Shown in pieces: positions 1 through 13,398 of a stretch of DNA of 64,000 nt (position 1 is its first letter; each line of letters starts with the position of its first letter). The notes beneath the pieces are model-generated. The model made no database searches. It had not been told where the DNA came from and saw only the letters and a program-made list of their open reading frames with translations. Source of the stretch: Calliopum simillimum (Eukaryota > Arthropoda > Insecta > Diptera > Lauxaniidae); NCBI GenBank assembly GCA_951812925.1, contig OX638372.1, positions 65,241,407-65,305,406 of the forward strand, written 5' to 3'. Made by a program: the position numbers and the translations under genes.

Positions 1-1134
1 TTAAGAAATCTTTTAATAAGTCATTTTAAGGAAGTTAGTCTACTTTTTTTAATATTGTCCAATGTCTTTACCTAACTCCGACCCTAAAAAAATTGTGGGC
101 AAAGTGGTGAATTTAATTCTCTGCAAAAAGTTTTCTAAAAAAAATATTGAAATTTTGCTTCGTTCGTTAGATACTTTGAAAAATCTGTAAAGGGTGCATT
201 TCCCCTCCCCCCGATTTCTACCCTCTAATTAAATATTCTCCGCGGTTTTTTCATCTTTAATGACCAATTGACCGATTTTTGTAATAAAAACCCGTGAACG
301 TCTTACTTCGTTTTTAGCATGTTTTTTACGATCTAATTAAAAAAAAAATCACTATTAGGGCACTTTTAGGATAGGACATCTCAAAATTCTGAATTCTGTT
401 ACCGTATTTGAAGTAAGCATCAAAAAACTTTTTAAAAATTACAATTCGAGTTCTTTTTTGCTGGTAAGTGTTGTCTTAACTTACTTCAGCCAAACGGGAA
501 AAATTCTATTTCAAAAAAAAAAATAAATAAATAAAAATTCTCCACAAAGTTAGCAAAACCCTTAATAGTTTTATTTTATTTTGTGTCCTTTGGTACGAAG
601 GCCAGTAGAATACGAGATTTGATATCAACGAGATGATCTGGTGCATAGGAATCAAATTTTGCATTATGAATTATTTGTGCTTTGAAAAGATGATATTTTT
701 TTCAAGAATTTTTTTTTTTCAGGGTTTTTATTTCTTGTGTAAACGCTAGGGAGGCGCAACAAATTTTTTTTTTTTTTTGGCGTTTAAGGTCTGTCCTGTA
801 CATTTTATGAATAATTCTTAAGTGTAACCCTTTTTACAGGTAGCGTATTAATTTTGCATAGCCAAAATTTTAATGCGCGTACATGGCTAACCCTAATTAG
901 CGAGGATATATTACGCTACCTATAAAAATGATAACACTAAATAATTGCTCATGACATGTACAAGTCAAACTTTAGCCGCCGAACCGTCGCGTTTTACGCT
1001 TTTTTATGCATGTGTACCACAAAATATCTATCGCTCGCATTAACCAAAATAAAATTTGAGATGTGTCAACATTCATATTTAAATAAAAAAAAATCTTAAG
1101 CAACTGAATAAGTCAAGACCAGTCGGCTGCGATG
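1..1134. other. AT-rich non-coding stretch
   Basis: I see no gene here. The stretch is AT-rich with many T and A runs. A short inverted pair sits near 837-848 and 912-921 (GGTAGCGTA and its complement, with matching neighbours), which could be the ends of a tiny degenerate transposon of about 90 bp. If Nrg continues leftward, this is Nrg intron sequence. Confidence 0.5.
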
Positions 1135-3243
1135 CAAGCCAATCGAAAACGAAACTATTGGAATACACAAACAAGTACAGTGGTAAATGCGGCAAATCCT
1201 AAGGATTGCCCACCAACAGTAAAATAATAAATTTGGACACAAACAACAGATATGCATATAAATTGTTGTCTATGCGTTGATTTTTTTTTTTTTGTACAAC
1301 TTAAAACTGTTGCGCCAGAGCATACAGAAAGAACAAATATGTATATGTATCTACATCATCATGATCATCTCACTACGCAAGCCAATCGAAAACGAAACGA
1401 TTGGAATACACAAACAAGTACAGTGGTAAATGCGAAAAATCCTAAGGATTGCCCACCAACAGTAAAATAATAAATTTGGACACAAACAACAGATATGCAT
1501 ATAAATTGTTGACCTATGCGTTGATTTTTTTTTTGTACAACTTAAAACTGTTGCGCCAGAGCATACAGAAAGAACAAATATGTATATGTATCTACATCAT
1601 CATGATCATCTCACTACGCAAGCCAATCGAAAACGAAACGATTGGAATACACAAACAAGTACTGTGGTAAATGCGAAAAATCCTAAGGATTGCCCACCAA
1701 CAGTAAAATAATAAATTTGGACACAAACAACAGATATGCATATAAATTGTTGACCTATGCGTTGATTTTTTTTTGTACAACTTAAAACTGTTGCGCCAGA
1801 GCATACAGAAAGAACAAATATATATATGTATCTACATCATAATGATCATCTCACTACGCAAGCCAATCGAAAACGAAACGATTGGAATACACAAACAAGT
1901 ACTGTGGTAAATGCGAAAAATCCTAAGGATTGCGCACCAACAGTAAAATAATAAATTTGGACACAAACAACAGATATGCATATAAATTGTTGACCTATGC
2001 GTTGATTTTTTTTTGTACAACTTAAAACTGTTGCGCCAGAGCATACAGAAAGAACAAATATGTATATGTATCTACATCATCATGATCATCTCACTACGCA
2101 AGCCAATCGAAAACGAAACGATTGGAATACACAAACAAGTACTGTGGTAAATGCGAAAAATCCTAAGGATTGCCCACCAACAGTAAAATAATAAATTTGG
2201 ACACAAACAACAAATATGCATATAAATTGTTGACCTATGCGTTGATTTTTTTTTGTACAACTTAAAACTGTTGCGCCAGAGCATACAGAAAGAACAAATA
2301 TGTATATGTATCTACATCATCATGATCATCTCACTACGCAAGCCAATCGAAAACGAAACGATTGGAATACACAAACAAGTACTGTGGTAAATGCGAAAAA
2401 TCCTAAGGATTGCCCACCAACAGTAAAATAATAAATTTGGACACAAACAACAGATATGCATATAAATTGTTGACCTATGCGTTGATTTTTTTTTGTACAA
2501 CTTAAAACTGTTGCGCCAGAGCATACAGAAAGAACAAATATGTATATGTATCTACATCATCATGATCATCTCACTACGCAAGCCAATCGAAAACGAAACG
2601 ATTGGAATACACAAACAAGTACTGTGGTAAATGCGAAAAATCCTAAGGATTGCCCACCAACAGTAAAATAATAAATTTGGACACAAACAACAGATATGCA
2701 TATAAATTGTTGACCTATGCGTTGATTTTTTTTTGTACAACTTAAAACTGTTGCGCCAGAGCATACAGAAAGAACAAATATGTATATGTATCTACATCAT
2801 CATGATCATCTCACTACGCAAGCCAATCGAAAACGAAACGATTGGAATACACAAACAAGTACTGTGGTAAATGCGAAAAATCCTAAGGATTGCCCACCAA
2901 CAGTAAAATAATAAATTTGGACACAAACAACAGATATGCATATAAATTGTTGACCTATGCGTTGATTTTTTTTTGTACAACTTAAAACTGTTGCGCCAGA
3001 GCATACAGAAAGAACAAATATATATATGTATCTACATCATCATGATCATCTCACTACGCAAGCCAATCGAAAACGAAACGATTGGAATACACAAACAAGT
3101 ACAGTGGTAAATGCGAAAAATCCTAAGGATTGCCCACCAACAGTAAAATAATAAATTTGGACACAAACAACAAATGTGCAAATAAATTGTTGTCTTATGC
3201 GTTGGTTTTTTTTTTTTTTTTTTGTAGAACTCAAAACTACCTG
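1135..3243. repeat. Tandem repeat, 240-bp unit, about 8.8 copies
   Basis: Units beginning AAGCCAATCGAAAACGAAAC recur at 1136, 1379, 1620, 1860, 2100, 2340, 2580, 2820 and 3060. From 1620 onward the period is exactly 240 bp. The central copies differ by only one to a few bases. The first copy and the last are more diverged, and the last breaks off after a longer T run near 3225. Edge divergence with a homogeneous centre is the usual sign of unequal exchange. Each unit contains a T run, the palindrome ATATGCATAT and TCATCATGATCATC. The 70-codon minus-strand frames in every unit are by-products of the repetition, not genes. Confidence 0.95.
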
Positions 3244-4060
3244 CAGTCATTTGCATGAACCTATAACACAAAATTAGAAGTTTTGCTAATAACCACGATT
3301 CATAAATTTTTGTATTTTAAACACTTGCTACGCATGCAAAGCAAACAAATTATAAAAAAGTAAAATAATGGCATATTAGCTTTTTTTATGACTTCCATAT
3401 ATATATATTTTTTTTTTTTTTTTTAGAAAAAGGACTAGCAGCAAATTCAAAATAAACGGCTCGTTTATTCTTGCTGTTAATTTAAATAAAAAAATATTAC
3501 TTACAAACAGTTGCATCAACCGAACTTTGTAAAATTTTGTTTTTTAACCAATGTTCTTGCTTAATTTAAATTAAGTTTATTTACTCTTATATAAAAGAGA
3601 AACCAGTTTTATTCACTTATTCAAGTTCAAATTAAAACAGTTTTATTATTATTTATTAAATTCAAATTAAAACAGTATTATTCACTTTAATATAATAATT
3701 TTAATCATAACAATTCTTCTTTATATTTTAACGCACGTCTGCTCACTTCAATTTTCTACGAAAACTATCCAATGCAAAAATATGCAGCCGTGAAGTTAAA
3801 CGGATATATGAACTGCAATTCAAAAGAACGGAACAAAGCCCATTTCAGCGGCATTCCAGCGAAAATGCAATAGCACAGGGCGATCATGTAGAAATAATTT
3901 GTGTTGTGTGGGAGTGATTTCGGATATTTTCGGAAATTAAAATAATTTGGTTGCACACTTTAGTACGAATGACAAATAAAATAAAATTTGTATTTAAGGA
4001 AGCCCATGCTCGAAAAATAAAAGTTTGCAATATGAACCAGTTGGGAAAAATGTAGAAATT
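3244..4060. other. Non-coding spacer between two tandem arrays
   Basis: AT-rich sequence with T runs near 3208 and 3410 and imperfect short repeats around 3600-3690 (TTCAAATTAAAACAGT twice). No gene or recognisable element is visible. Confidence 0.5.
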
Positions 4061-7000
4061 GTTTTGATTTTTCGATTAAAATGAAAAGTACAAATAATTC
4101 GGAAAAATGTTACTAAGAATTTCTTTACAAACCTTCGAGCACTATCCAGACCTGCAATCAGATCTCCTCTACGAATGGTCTTCTTCGGTACTTGGTTAAA
4201 AACCGAAATTTTTTTCTAATTTTTCGATTAAAATGAAAAGTACAAATATTTTGCAAAAATTTTACTTAATATTTTCTTTAGAACTCTTCGAGCGCAACCT
4301 AGAAATCCGATTAGAACTCCTCTACAACAAAATTTTTACTTTCGGATACTTAGAAAAAAACCGAAATTTTTTTTTGATTTTTCGATTAAAATGAAAAGTA
4401 CAAATATTTCGGAAAAGTGTTACTAGGAATTTCTTAACAACTCTTTAAGCACTACCCAGACCTGCAATCAGATCTCCTCTACGAATGGTCTTCTTCGGAT
4501 ACTTAGTTAAAAACCGAAATTTTTTTCTAATTTTTCGATTAAAATGAAAAGTACAAATATTTTGCAAAAATTTTACTTAATATTTTCTTTAGAACTCTTC
4601 GAGCGCAACCTAGAAATCCGATTAGAACTCCTCTACAACAAAATTTTTACTTTCGGATACTTAGAAAAAAACCGAAATTTTTTTTGATTTTTCGATTAAA
4701 ATGAAAAGTACAAATAATTCGGAAAAACGTTACTAAGAATTTCTTTACAACTCTTCGAGCACTATCGAAAGCTGCAATCAGATCTCCTCTACGAATGGTC
4801 TTCTTCGGATACTTAGTTAAAAACCGAAATTTTTTTCTAATTTTTCGATTAAAATGAAAAGTACAAATATTTTGCAAAAATTTTACTTAATATTTTCTTT
4901 AGAACTCTTCGAGCGCAACCTAGAAATCCAATCAGAACTGCTCTACAACAAAATTTTTATTTTCGGATACTTAGAAAAAAATCGAAATTTTTTTTTGATT
5001 TTTCGATTAAAATGAAAAGTACAAATATTTCGGAAAAACGTTACTAGGAATTTCTTAACAACTCTTTGAGCACTACCCAAACCTGCAATCAGATCTCCTC
5101 TACGAATGGTCTTCTTCGGATACTTAGTTAAAAACCGAAATTTTTTTCTAATTTTTCGATTAAAATGAAAAGTACAAATATTTTGCAAAAATTTTACTTA
5201 ATATTTTCTTTAGAACTCTTCGAGCGCAACCTAGAAATCCGATTAGAACTCCTCTACAACAAAATTTTTACTTTCGGATACTTAGAAAAAAACCGAAATT
5301 TTTTTTGATTTTTCGATTAAAATGAAAAGTACAAATAATTCGGAAAAATGTTACTAAGAATTTCTTTACAACTCTTCGAGCACTATCGAGAGCTGCAATC
5401 AGATCTCCTCTACGAATGGTCTTCTTCGGATACTTAGTTAAAAACCGAAATTTTTTTCTAATTTTTCGATTAAAATGAAAAGTACAAATATTTTGGAAAA
5501 ATTTTACTTAATATTTTCTTTAGAACTCTTCGAGCGCAACCTAGAAATCCGATTAGAACTGCTCTACAACAAAATTTTTACTTTCGGATACTTAGAAAAA
5601 AACCGAAATTTTTTTTTGATTTTTCGATTAAAATGAAAAGTACAAATAATTCGGAAAAATGTCACTAAGAATTTCTTTACAAACCTTCGAGCACTAACCA
5701 GACCTGCAATCAGATCTCCTCTACGAATGGTCTTCTTCGGATACTTGGTTAAAAACCGAAATTTTTTTCTAATTTTTCGATTAAAATGAAAAGTACAAAT
5801 ATTTTGCAAAAATTTTACTTAATATTTTCTTTAGAACTCTTCGAGCGCAACCTAGAAATCCGATTAGAACTCCTCTACAACAAAATTTTTACTTTCGGAT
5901 ACTTAGAAAAAAACCGAAATTTTTTTTGATTTTTCGATTAAAATGAAAAGTACAAATAATTCGGAAAAATGTTATCGAAAGCTGCAATCAGATCTCCTCT
6001 ACGAATGGTCTTCTTCGGATACTTAGTTAAAAACCGAAATTTTTTTCTAATTTTTCGATTAAAATGAAAAGTACAAATATTTTGCAAAAATTTTACTTAA
6101 TATTTTCTTTAGAACTCTTCGAGCGCAACCTAGAAATCCAATCAGAACTGCTCTACAACAAAATTTTTATTTTCGGATACTTAGAAAAAAATCGAAATTT
6201 TTTTTTGATTTTTCGATTAAAATGAAAAGTACAAATATTTCGGAAAAACGTTACTAGGAATTTCTTAACAACTCTTTGAGCACTACCCAAACCTGCAATC
6301 AGATCTCCTCTACGAATGGTCTTCTTCGGATACTTAGTTAAAAACCGAATTTTTTTTCTAATTTTTCGATTAAAATGAAAAGTACAAATATTTTGCAAAA
6401 ATTTTACTTAATATTTTCTTTAGAACTCTTCGAGCGCAACCTAGAAATCCGATTAGAACTGCTCTACAACAAAATTTTTACTTTCGGATACTTAGAAAAA
6501 AACAGAAATTTTTTTTTGATTTTTCGATTAAAATGAAAAGTACAAATAATTCGGAAAAATGTCACTAAGAATTTCTTTACAAACCTTCGAGCACTAACCA
6601 GACCTGCAATCAGATCTCCTCTACGAATGGTCTTCTTCGGATACTTGGTTAAAAACCGAAATTTTTTTCTAATTTTTCGATTAAAATGAAAAGTACAAAT
6701 ATTTTGCAAAAATTTTACTTAATATTTTCTTTAGAACTCTTCGAGCGCAACCTAGAAATCCGATTAGAACTCCTCTACAACAAAATTTTTACTTTCGGAT
6801 ACTTGGAAAAAAACCGAAATTTTTTTTGATTTTTCGATTAAAATGAAAAGTACAAATAATTCGGAAAAATGTTACTAAGAATTTCTTTACAACTCTTCGA
6901 GCACTATCGAAAGCTGCAATCAGATCTCCTCTACGAATGGTCTTCTTCGGATACTTAGTTAAAAACCGAAATTTTTTTCTAATTTTTCGATTAAAATGAA

Positions 7001-10000
7001 AAGTACAAATATTTTGCAAAAATTTTACTTAATATTTTCTTTAGAACTCTTCGAGCGCAACCTAGAAATCCAATCAGAACTGCTCTACAACAAAATTTTT
7101 ATTTTCGGATACTTAGAAAAAAATCGAAATTTTTTTTTGATTTTTCGATTAAAATGAAAAGTACAAATATTTCGGAAAAACGTTACTAGGAATTTCTTAA
7201 CAACTCTTTGAGCACTACCCAAACCTGCAATCAGATCTCCTCTACGAATGGTCTTCTTCGGATACTTAGTTAAAAACCGAATTTTTTTTCTAATTTTTCG
7301 ATTAAAATGAAAAGTACAAATATTTTGCAAAAATTTTACTTAATATTTTCTTTAGAACTCTTCGAGCGCAACCTAGAAATCCGATTAGAACTCCTCTACA
7401 ACAAAATTTTTACTTTCGGATACTTAGAAAAAAACCGAATTTTTTTTTGATTTTTCGATTAAAATGAAAAGTACAAATAATTCGGAAAAACGTTACTAAG
7501 AATTTCTTTACAACTCTTCGAGCACTATCGAAAGCTGCAATCAGATCTCCTCTACGAATGGTCTTCTTCGGATACTTAGTTAAAAACCGAAATTTTTTTC
7601 TAATTTTTCGATTAAAATGAAAAGTACAAATATTTTGCAAAAATTTTACTTAATATTTTCTTTAGAACTCTTCGAGCGCAACCTAGAAATCCAATCAGAA
7701 CTGCTCTACAACAAAATTTTTATTTTCGGATACTTAGAAAAAAATCGAAATTTTTTTTTGATTTTTCGATTAAAATGAAAAGTACAAATAATTCGGAAAA
7801 ATGTCACTAAGAATTTCTTTACAAACCTTCGAGCACTAACCAGACCTGCAATCAGATCTCCTCTACGAATGGTCTTCTTCGGATACTTGGTTAAAAACCG
7901 AAATTTTTTTCTAATTTTTCGATTAAAATGAAAAGTACAAATATTTTGCAAAAATTTTACTTAATATTTTCTTTAGAACTCTTCGAGCGCAACCTAGAAA
8001 TCCGATTAGAACTCCTCTACAACAAAATTTTTACTTTCGGATACTTAGAAAAAAACCGAAATTTTTTTTGATTTTTCGATTAAAATGAAAAGTACAAATA
8101 ATTCGGAAAAATGTTACTAAGAATTTCTTTACAACTCTTCGAGCACTATCCAGACCTGCAATCAGGTCTCCTCTACGAATGGTCTTCTTTGGATACTTAG
8201 TTAAAAACCGAAATTTTTTTCTAGTTTTTCGATTTAAATGAAAAGCACAAATATTTTGCAAAAATTTTACTTAATATTTTCTTTAGAACTCTTCGAGCGC
8301 AACCTAGAAATCCAATCAGAACTGCTCTACAACAAAATTTTTATTTTCGGATACTTAGAAAAAAATCGAAATTTTTTTTTGATTTTTCGATTAAAATGAA
8401 AAGTACAAATATTTCGGAAAAACGTTACTAAGAATTTCTTTACAACTCTTCGAGCACTATCGAGAGCTGCAATCAGATCTCCTCTACGAATAGTCTTCTT
8501 CGGATACTTAGTTAAAAACCGAAATTTTTTTCTAATTTTTCGATTAAAATGAAAAGTACAAATATTTTGCAAAAATTTTACTTAATATTTTCTTTAGAAC
8601 TCTTCGAGCGCAACCTAGAAATCCAATCAGAACTGCTCTACAACAAAATTTTTATTTTCGGATACTTAGAAAAAAATCGAAATTTTTTTTTGATTTTTCG
8701 ATTAAAATGAAAAGTACAAATATTTCGGAAAAACGTTACTAGGAATTTCTTAACAACTCTTTGAGCACTACCCAAACCTGCAATCAGATCTCCTCTACGA
8801 ATGGTCTTCTTCGGATACTTAGTTAAAAACCGAAATTTTTTTCTAATTTTTCGATTAAAATGAAAAGTACAAATATTTTGCAAAAATTTTACTTAATATT
8901 TTCTTTAGAACTCTTCGAGCGCAACCTAGAAATCCGATTAGAACTCCTCTACAACAAAATTTTTACTTTCGGATACTTAGAAAAAAACCGAAATTTTTTT
9001 TGATTTTTCGATTAAAATGAAAAGTACAAATAATTCGGAAAAATGTTACTAAGAATTTCTTTACAACTCTTCGAGCACTATCGAGAGCTGCAATCAGATC
9101 TCCTCTACGAATGGTCTTCTTCGGATACTTAGTTAAAAACCGAAATTTTTTTCTAATTTTTCGATTAAAATGAAAAGTACAAATATTTTGCAAAAATTTT
9201 ACTTAATATTTTCTTTAGAACTCTTCGAGCGCAACCTAGAAATCCGATTAGAACTGCTCTACAACAAAATTTTTACTTTCGGATACTTAGAAAAAAACCG
9301 AAATTTTTTTTTGATTTTTCGATTAAAATGAAAAGTACAAATAATTCGGAAAAATGTCACTAAGAATTTCTTTACAAACCTTCGAGCACTAACCAGACCT
9401 GCAATCAGATCTCCTCTACGAATGGTCTTCTTCGGATACTTGGTTAAAAACCGAAATTTTTTTCTAATTTTTCGATTAAAATGAAAAGTACAAATATTTT
9501 GCAAAAATTTTACTTAATATTTTCTTTAGAACTCTTCGAGCGCAACCTAGAAATCCGATTAGAACTCCTCTACAACAAAATTTTTACTTTCGGATACTTA
9601 GAAAAAAACCGAAATTTTTTTTGATTTTTCGATTAAAATGAAAAGTACAAATAATTCGGAAAAATGTTACTAAGAATTTCTTTACAACTCTTCGAGCACT
9701 ATCCAGACCTGCAATCAGGTCTCCTCTACGAATGGTCTTCTTTGGATACTTAGTTAAAAACCGAAATTTTTTTCTAGTTTTTCGATTTAAATGAAAAGCA
9801 CAAATATTTTGCAAAAATTTTACTTAATATTTTCTTTAGAACTCTTCGAGCGCAACCTAGAAATCCAATCAGAACTGCTCTACAACAAAATTTTTATTTT
9901 CGGATACTTAGAAAAAAATCGAAATTTTTTTTTGATTTTTCGATTAAAATGAAAAGTACAAATATTTCGGAAAAACGTTACTAAGAATTTCTTTACAACT

Positions 10001-12510
10001 CTTCGAGCACTATCGAGAGCTGCAATCAGATCTCCTCTACGAATAGTCTTCTTCGGATACTTAGTTAAAAACCGAAATTTTTTTCTAATTTTTCGATTAA
10101 AATGAAAAGTACAAATATTTTGCAAAAATTTTACTTAATATTTTCTTTAGAACTCTTCGAGCGCAACCTAGAAATCCAATCAGAACTGCTCTACAACAAA
10201 ATTTTTATTTTCGGATACTTAGAAAAAAATCGAAATTTTTTTTTGATTTTTCGATTAAAATGAAAAGTACAAATATTTCGGAAAAACGTTACTAGGAATT
10301 TCTTAACAACTCTTTGAGCACTACCCAAACCTGCAATCAGATCTCCTCTACGAATGGTCTTCTTCGGATACTTAGTTAAAAACCGAAATTTTTTTCTAAT
10401 TTTTCGATTAAAATGAAAAGTACAAATATTTTGCAAAAATTTTACTTAATATTTTCTTTAGAACTCTTCGAGCGCAACCTAGAAATCCGATTAGAACTCC
10501 TCTACAACAAAATTTTTACTTTCGGATACTTAGAAAAAAACCGAAATTTTTTTTGATTTTTCGATTAAAATGAAAAGTACAAATAATTCGGAAAAATGTT
10601 ACTAAGAATTTCTTTACAACTCTTCGAGCACTATCGAGAGCTGCAATCAGATCTCCTCTACGAATGGTCTTCTTCGGATACTTAGTTAAAAACCGAAATT
10701 TTTTTCTAATTTTTCGATTAAAATGAAAAGTACAAATATTTTGCAAAAATTTTACTTAATATTTTCTTTAGAACTCTTCGAGCGCAACCTAGAAATCCGA
10801 TTAGAACTGCTCTACAACAAAATTTTTACTTTCGGATACTTAGAAAAAAACCGAAATTTTTTTTTGATTTTTCGATTAAAATGAAAAGTACAAATAATTC
10901 GGAAAAATGTCACTAAGAATTTCTTTACAAACCTTCGAGCACTAACCAGACCTGCAATCAGATCTCCTCTACGAATGGTCTTCTTCGGATACTTGGTTAA
11001 AAACCGAAATTTTTTTCTAATTTTTCGATTAAAATGAAAAGTACAAATATTTTGCAAAAATTTTACTTAATATTTTCTTTAGAACTCTTCGAGCGCAACC
11101 TAGAAATCCGATTAGAACTCCTCTACAACAAAATTTTTACTTTCGGATACTTAGAAAAAAACCGAAATTTTTTTTGATTTTTCGATTAAAATGAAAAGTA
11201 CAAATAATTCGGAAAAATGTTACTAAGAATTTCTTTACAACTCTTCGAGCACTATCCAGACCTGCAATCAGGTCTCCTCTACGAATGGTCTTCTTTGGAT
11301 ACTTAGTTAAAAACCGAAATTTTTTTCTAGTTTTTCGATTTAAATGAAAAGCACAAATATTTTGCAAAAATTTTACTTAATATTTTCTTTAGAACTCTTC
11401 GAGCGCAACCTAGAAATCCAATCAGAACTGCTCTACAACAAAATTTTTATTTTCGGATACTTAGAAAAAAATCGAAATTTTTTTTTGATTTTTCGATTAA
11501 AATGAAAAGTACAAATATTTCGGAAAAACGTTACTAAGAATTTCTTTACAACTCTTCGAGCACTATCGAGAGCTGCAATCAGATCTCCTCTACGAATAGT
11601 CTTCTTCGGATACTTAGTTAAAAACCGAAATTTTTTTCTAATTTTTCGATTAAAATGAAAAGTACAAATATTTTGCAAAAATTTTACTTAATATTTTCTT
11701 TAGAACTCTTCGAGCGCAACCTAGAAATTCAATCAGAACTGCTCTACAACAAAATTTTTATTTTCGGATACTTAGAAAAAAATCGAAATTTTTTTTTGAT
11801 TTTTCGATTAAAATGAAAAGTACAAATATTTCGGAAAAACGTTACTAAGGATTTCTTTACAACTCTTCGAGCACTACCCAGACCTGCAATCAGATCTCCT
11901 CTACGAATGGTCTTCTTCGGATACTTAGTTAAAAACCGAAATTTTTTTCTAATTTTTCGATTAAAATGAAAAGTACAAATATTTTGCAAAAATTTTACTT
12001 AATATTTTCTTTAGAACTCTTCGAGCGCAACCTAGAAATCCGATTAGAACTTCTCTACAACAAAATTTTTACTTTCGGATACTTAGAAAAAAATCAAAAT
12101 TTTTTTTTTGATTTTTCGATTAAAATGAAAAGTACAAATATTTCGGAAAAACGTTACTAAGAATTTCTTTGCAACTCTTCGAGCACTATCGAGAGCTGCA
12201 ATCAGATCTCCTCTACGAATAGTCTTCTTCGGATACTTAGTTAAAAACCGAAATTTTTTTCTAATTTTTCGATTAAAATGAAAAGTACAAATTTTTTGCA
12301 AAAATTTTACTTAATATTTTCTTTAGAACTCTTCGAGCGCAACCTAGAAATCCAATCAGAACTGCTCTACAACAAAATTTTTATTTTCGGATACTTAGAA
12401 AAAAATCGAAATTTTTTTTGATTTTTCGATTAAAATGAAAAGTACAAATATTTCGGAAAAATGTTACTAGGAATTTCTTTACAACTCTTCGAGCGTTATC
12501 CAGACCTGCA
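4061..12510. repeat. Satellite array of ~155-bp monomers in dimers
   Basis: About 54 monomers in roughly 8.45 kb. Two monomer types alternate, giving dimers of about 311 bp; successive dimer start points differ by 296, 311 or 325 bp. One half carries GAATGGTCTTCTTCGGATAC, then a CGATTAAAATGAAAAGTACA block and TTTTGCAAAAATTTTACTT. The other half carries CTACAACAAAATTTTTA, the same CGATTAAAATGAAAAGTACA block and TTCGGAAAAATGTTACTAAG. The shared block recurs about every 155 bp, close to nucleosome spacing. One dimer near 5972 lacks about 31 bp. The open frames of 76-81 codons on the minus strand in each dimer are repeat artefacts. A decayed edge follows to about 12800. Confidence 0.95.
8031..12510. 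repeat. Higher-order repeat of 1553 bp (five dimers)
   Basis: Within the satellite, five distinguishable dimer variants recur in the same order. The variant with ATTTAAATGAAAAGCACAAA (other dimers have AAAATGAAAAGTACAAA) and TCTTTGGATAC falls at the same place in dimers starting at 8031, 9584 and 11137, exactly 1553 bp apart. The four following dimers (8327, 8638, 8963, 9259) repeat at 9880, 10191, 10516 and 10812. The third copy departs from the pattern after 11744. Dimers left of 8031 use some of the same variants in other orders, with spacings of 621 and 932 bp. This is a recent block duplication layered on an older dimer array. Confidence 0.9.
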
Positions 12511-13398
12511 ATCAAAACTTTTTTTTTGTTAAAAACTTATTTGAAAAAAATTTTTTTTGGAAAAATTTTTTCACCGAAAAAAAAAAAAAAAAAAAAATCA
12601 AAAAAAAAAAAAAAGTATAGGGAACTCCAAAATTATTTCCTGTGAGCTCAAAAATGTTATCAGAACTCCTCTACGTGAAAAACATGGCGCTGAGCAAAAA
12701 CGGTCGACCTCTGATTTTTGGTCCAATTTCGCAGAACTATTTCGAATTTTGTGAAAGAACTCCAGAACTATTCCCAACGGACTCAGAATTTTAAAAAAAT
12801 TTTCGGTTTTCGAAAATCACGGAGCCAACTTCACATGAGTTTGGTAGTAAACATAATTCGAGTAAGCTGACATAAGTAATTTCAGTAATTTTTACGGTTA
12901 AGAACTGATTTTCAAAAAATTCGGATATTAATATTTTACACAGAAATAACCAAAAAATACATATTTTCTTTAAAATTTCTTAATTTCATGAATTTTTTTT
13001 AACTTTTTCTAACCTATTGAGTCAGGAGTTCACATAGAGCGATCTTCTTCACACTTTGGGATCTTTTTAATGTAAAAATGTTGCTCTTACGTATAATCAA
13101 AAAATGGTATCCTAAAAATAACTTCTTTTTTTTTCCAATTTCCCGACAAAATTTATACACTTATGAGAAAATTTCTTTGAAAATAACCAATAAAATTCGA
13201 AATTGCATCATTCAGAATACATACGTAAAAAATCGATGTGAAAAATTTTTGAAAACTGGAATCTAAGGTCAACGATCAAATTATGATGATTGCGATGCAA
13301 AGAAAGGTTGCATCAAAAAGTTTTTAAAAAATACCTTAAAACAAAAACATTTGTCAATTGTCATGATTCCATATCGATCTATTAAATACTACTTAGTA
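12511..13398. other. Decayed satellite edge and non-coding DNA
   Basis: The first part (to about 12800) has long A runs and scattered matches to the satellite (CAGAACTCCTCTACGTG, GAACTCCAGAAC), which looks like degraded monomers. The rest is AT-rich with no gene or recognised element. Confidence 0.55.

Noticed and set aside
1252..3271. Repeated small open frames on the minus strand (70 codons, starting MLWRNSFKLYKKK)
   Set aside because: They occur once per 240-bp unit and follow the repeat exactly, with poly-lysine from T runs; no sign of protein function.
4647..12301. Twenty or more near-identical 76-81-codon minus-strand frames (starting MQNICTFHFNRK)
   Set aside because: Each is a by-product of one satellite dimer; variation follows dimer type and includes insertions shared with the DNA repeat, not codon-level constraint.
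1135..12510. CRISPR-like regular repeats
   Set aside because: Both arrays are contiguous tandem repeats with no unique spacers, and the window is eukaryotic.
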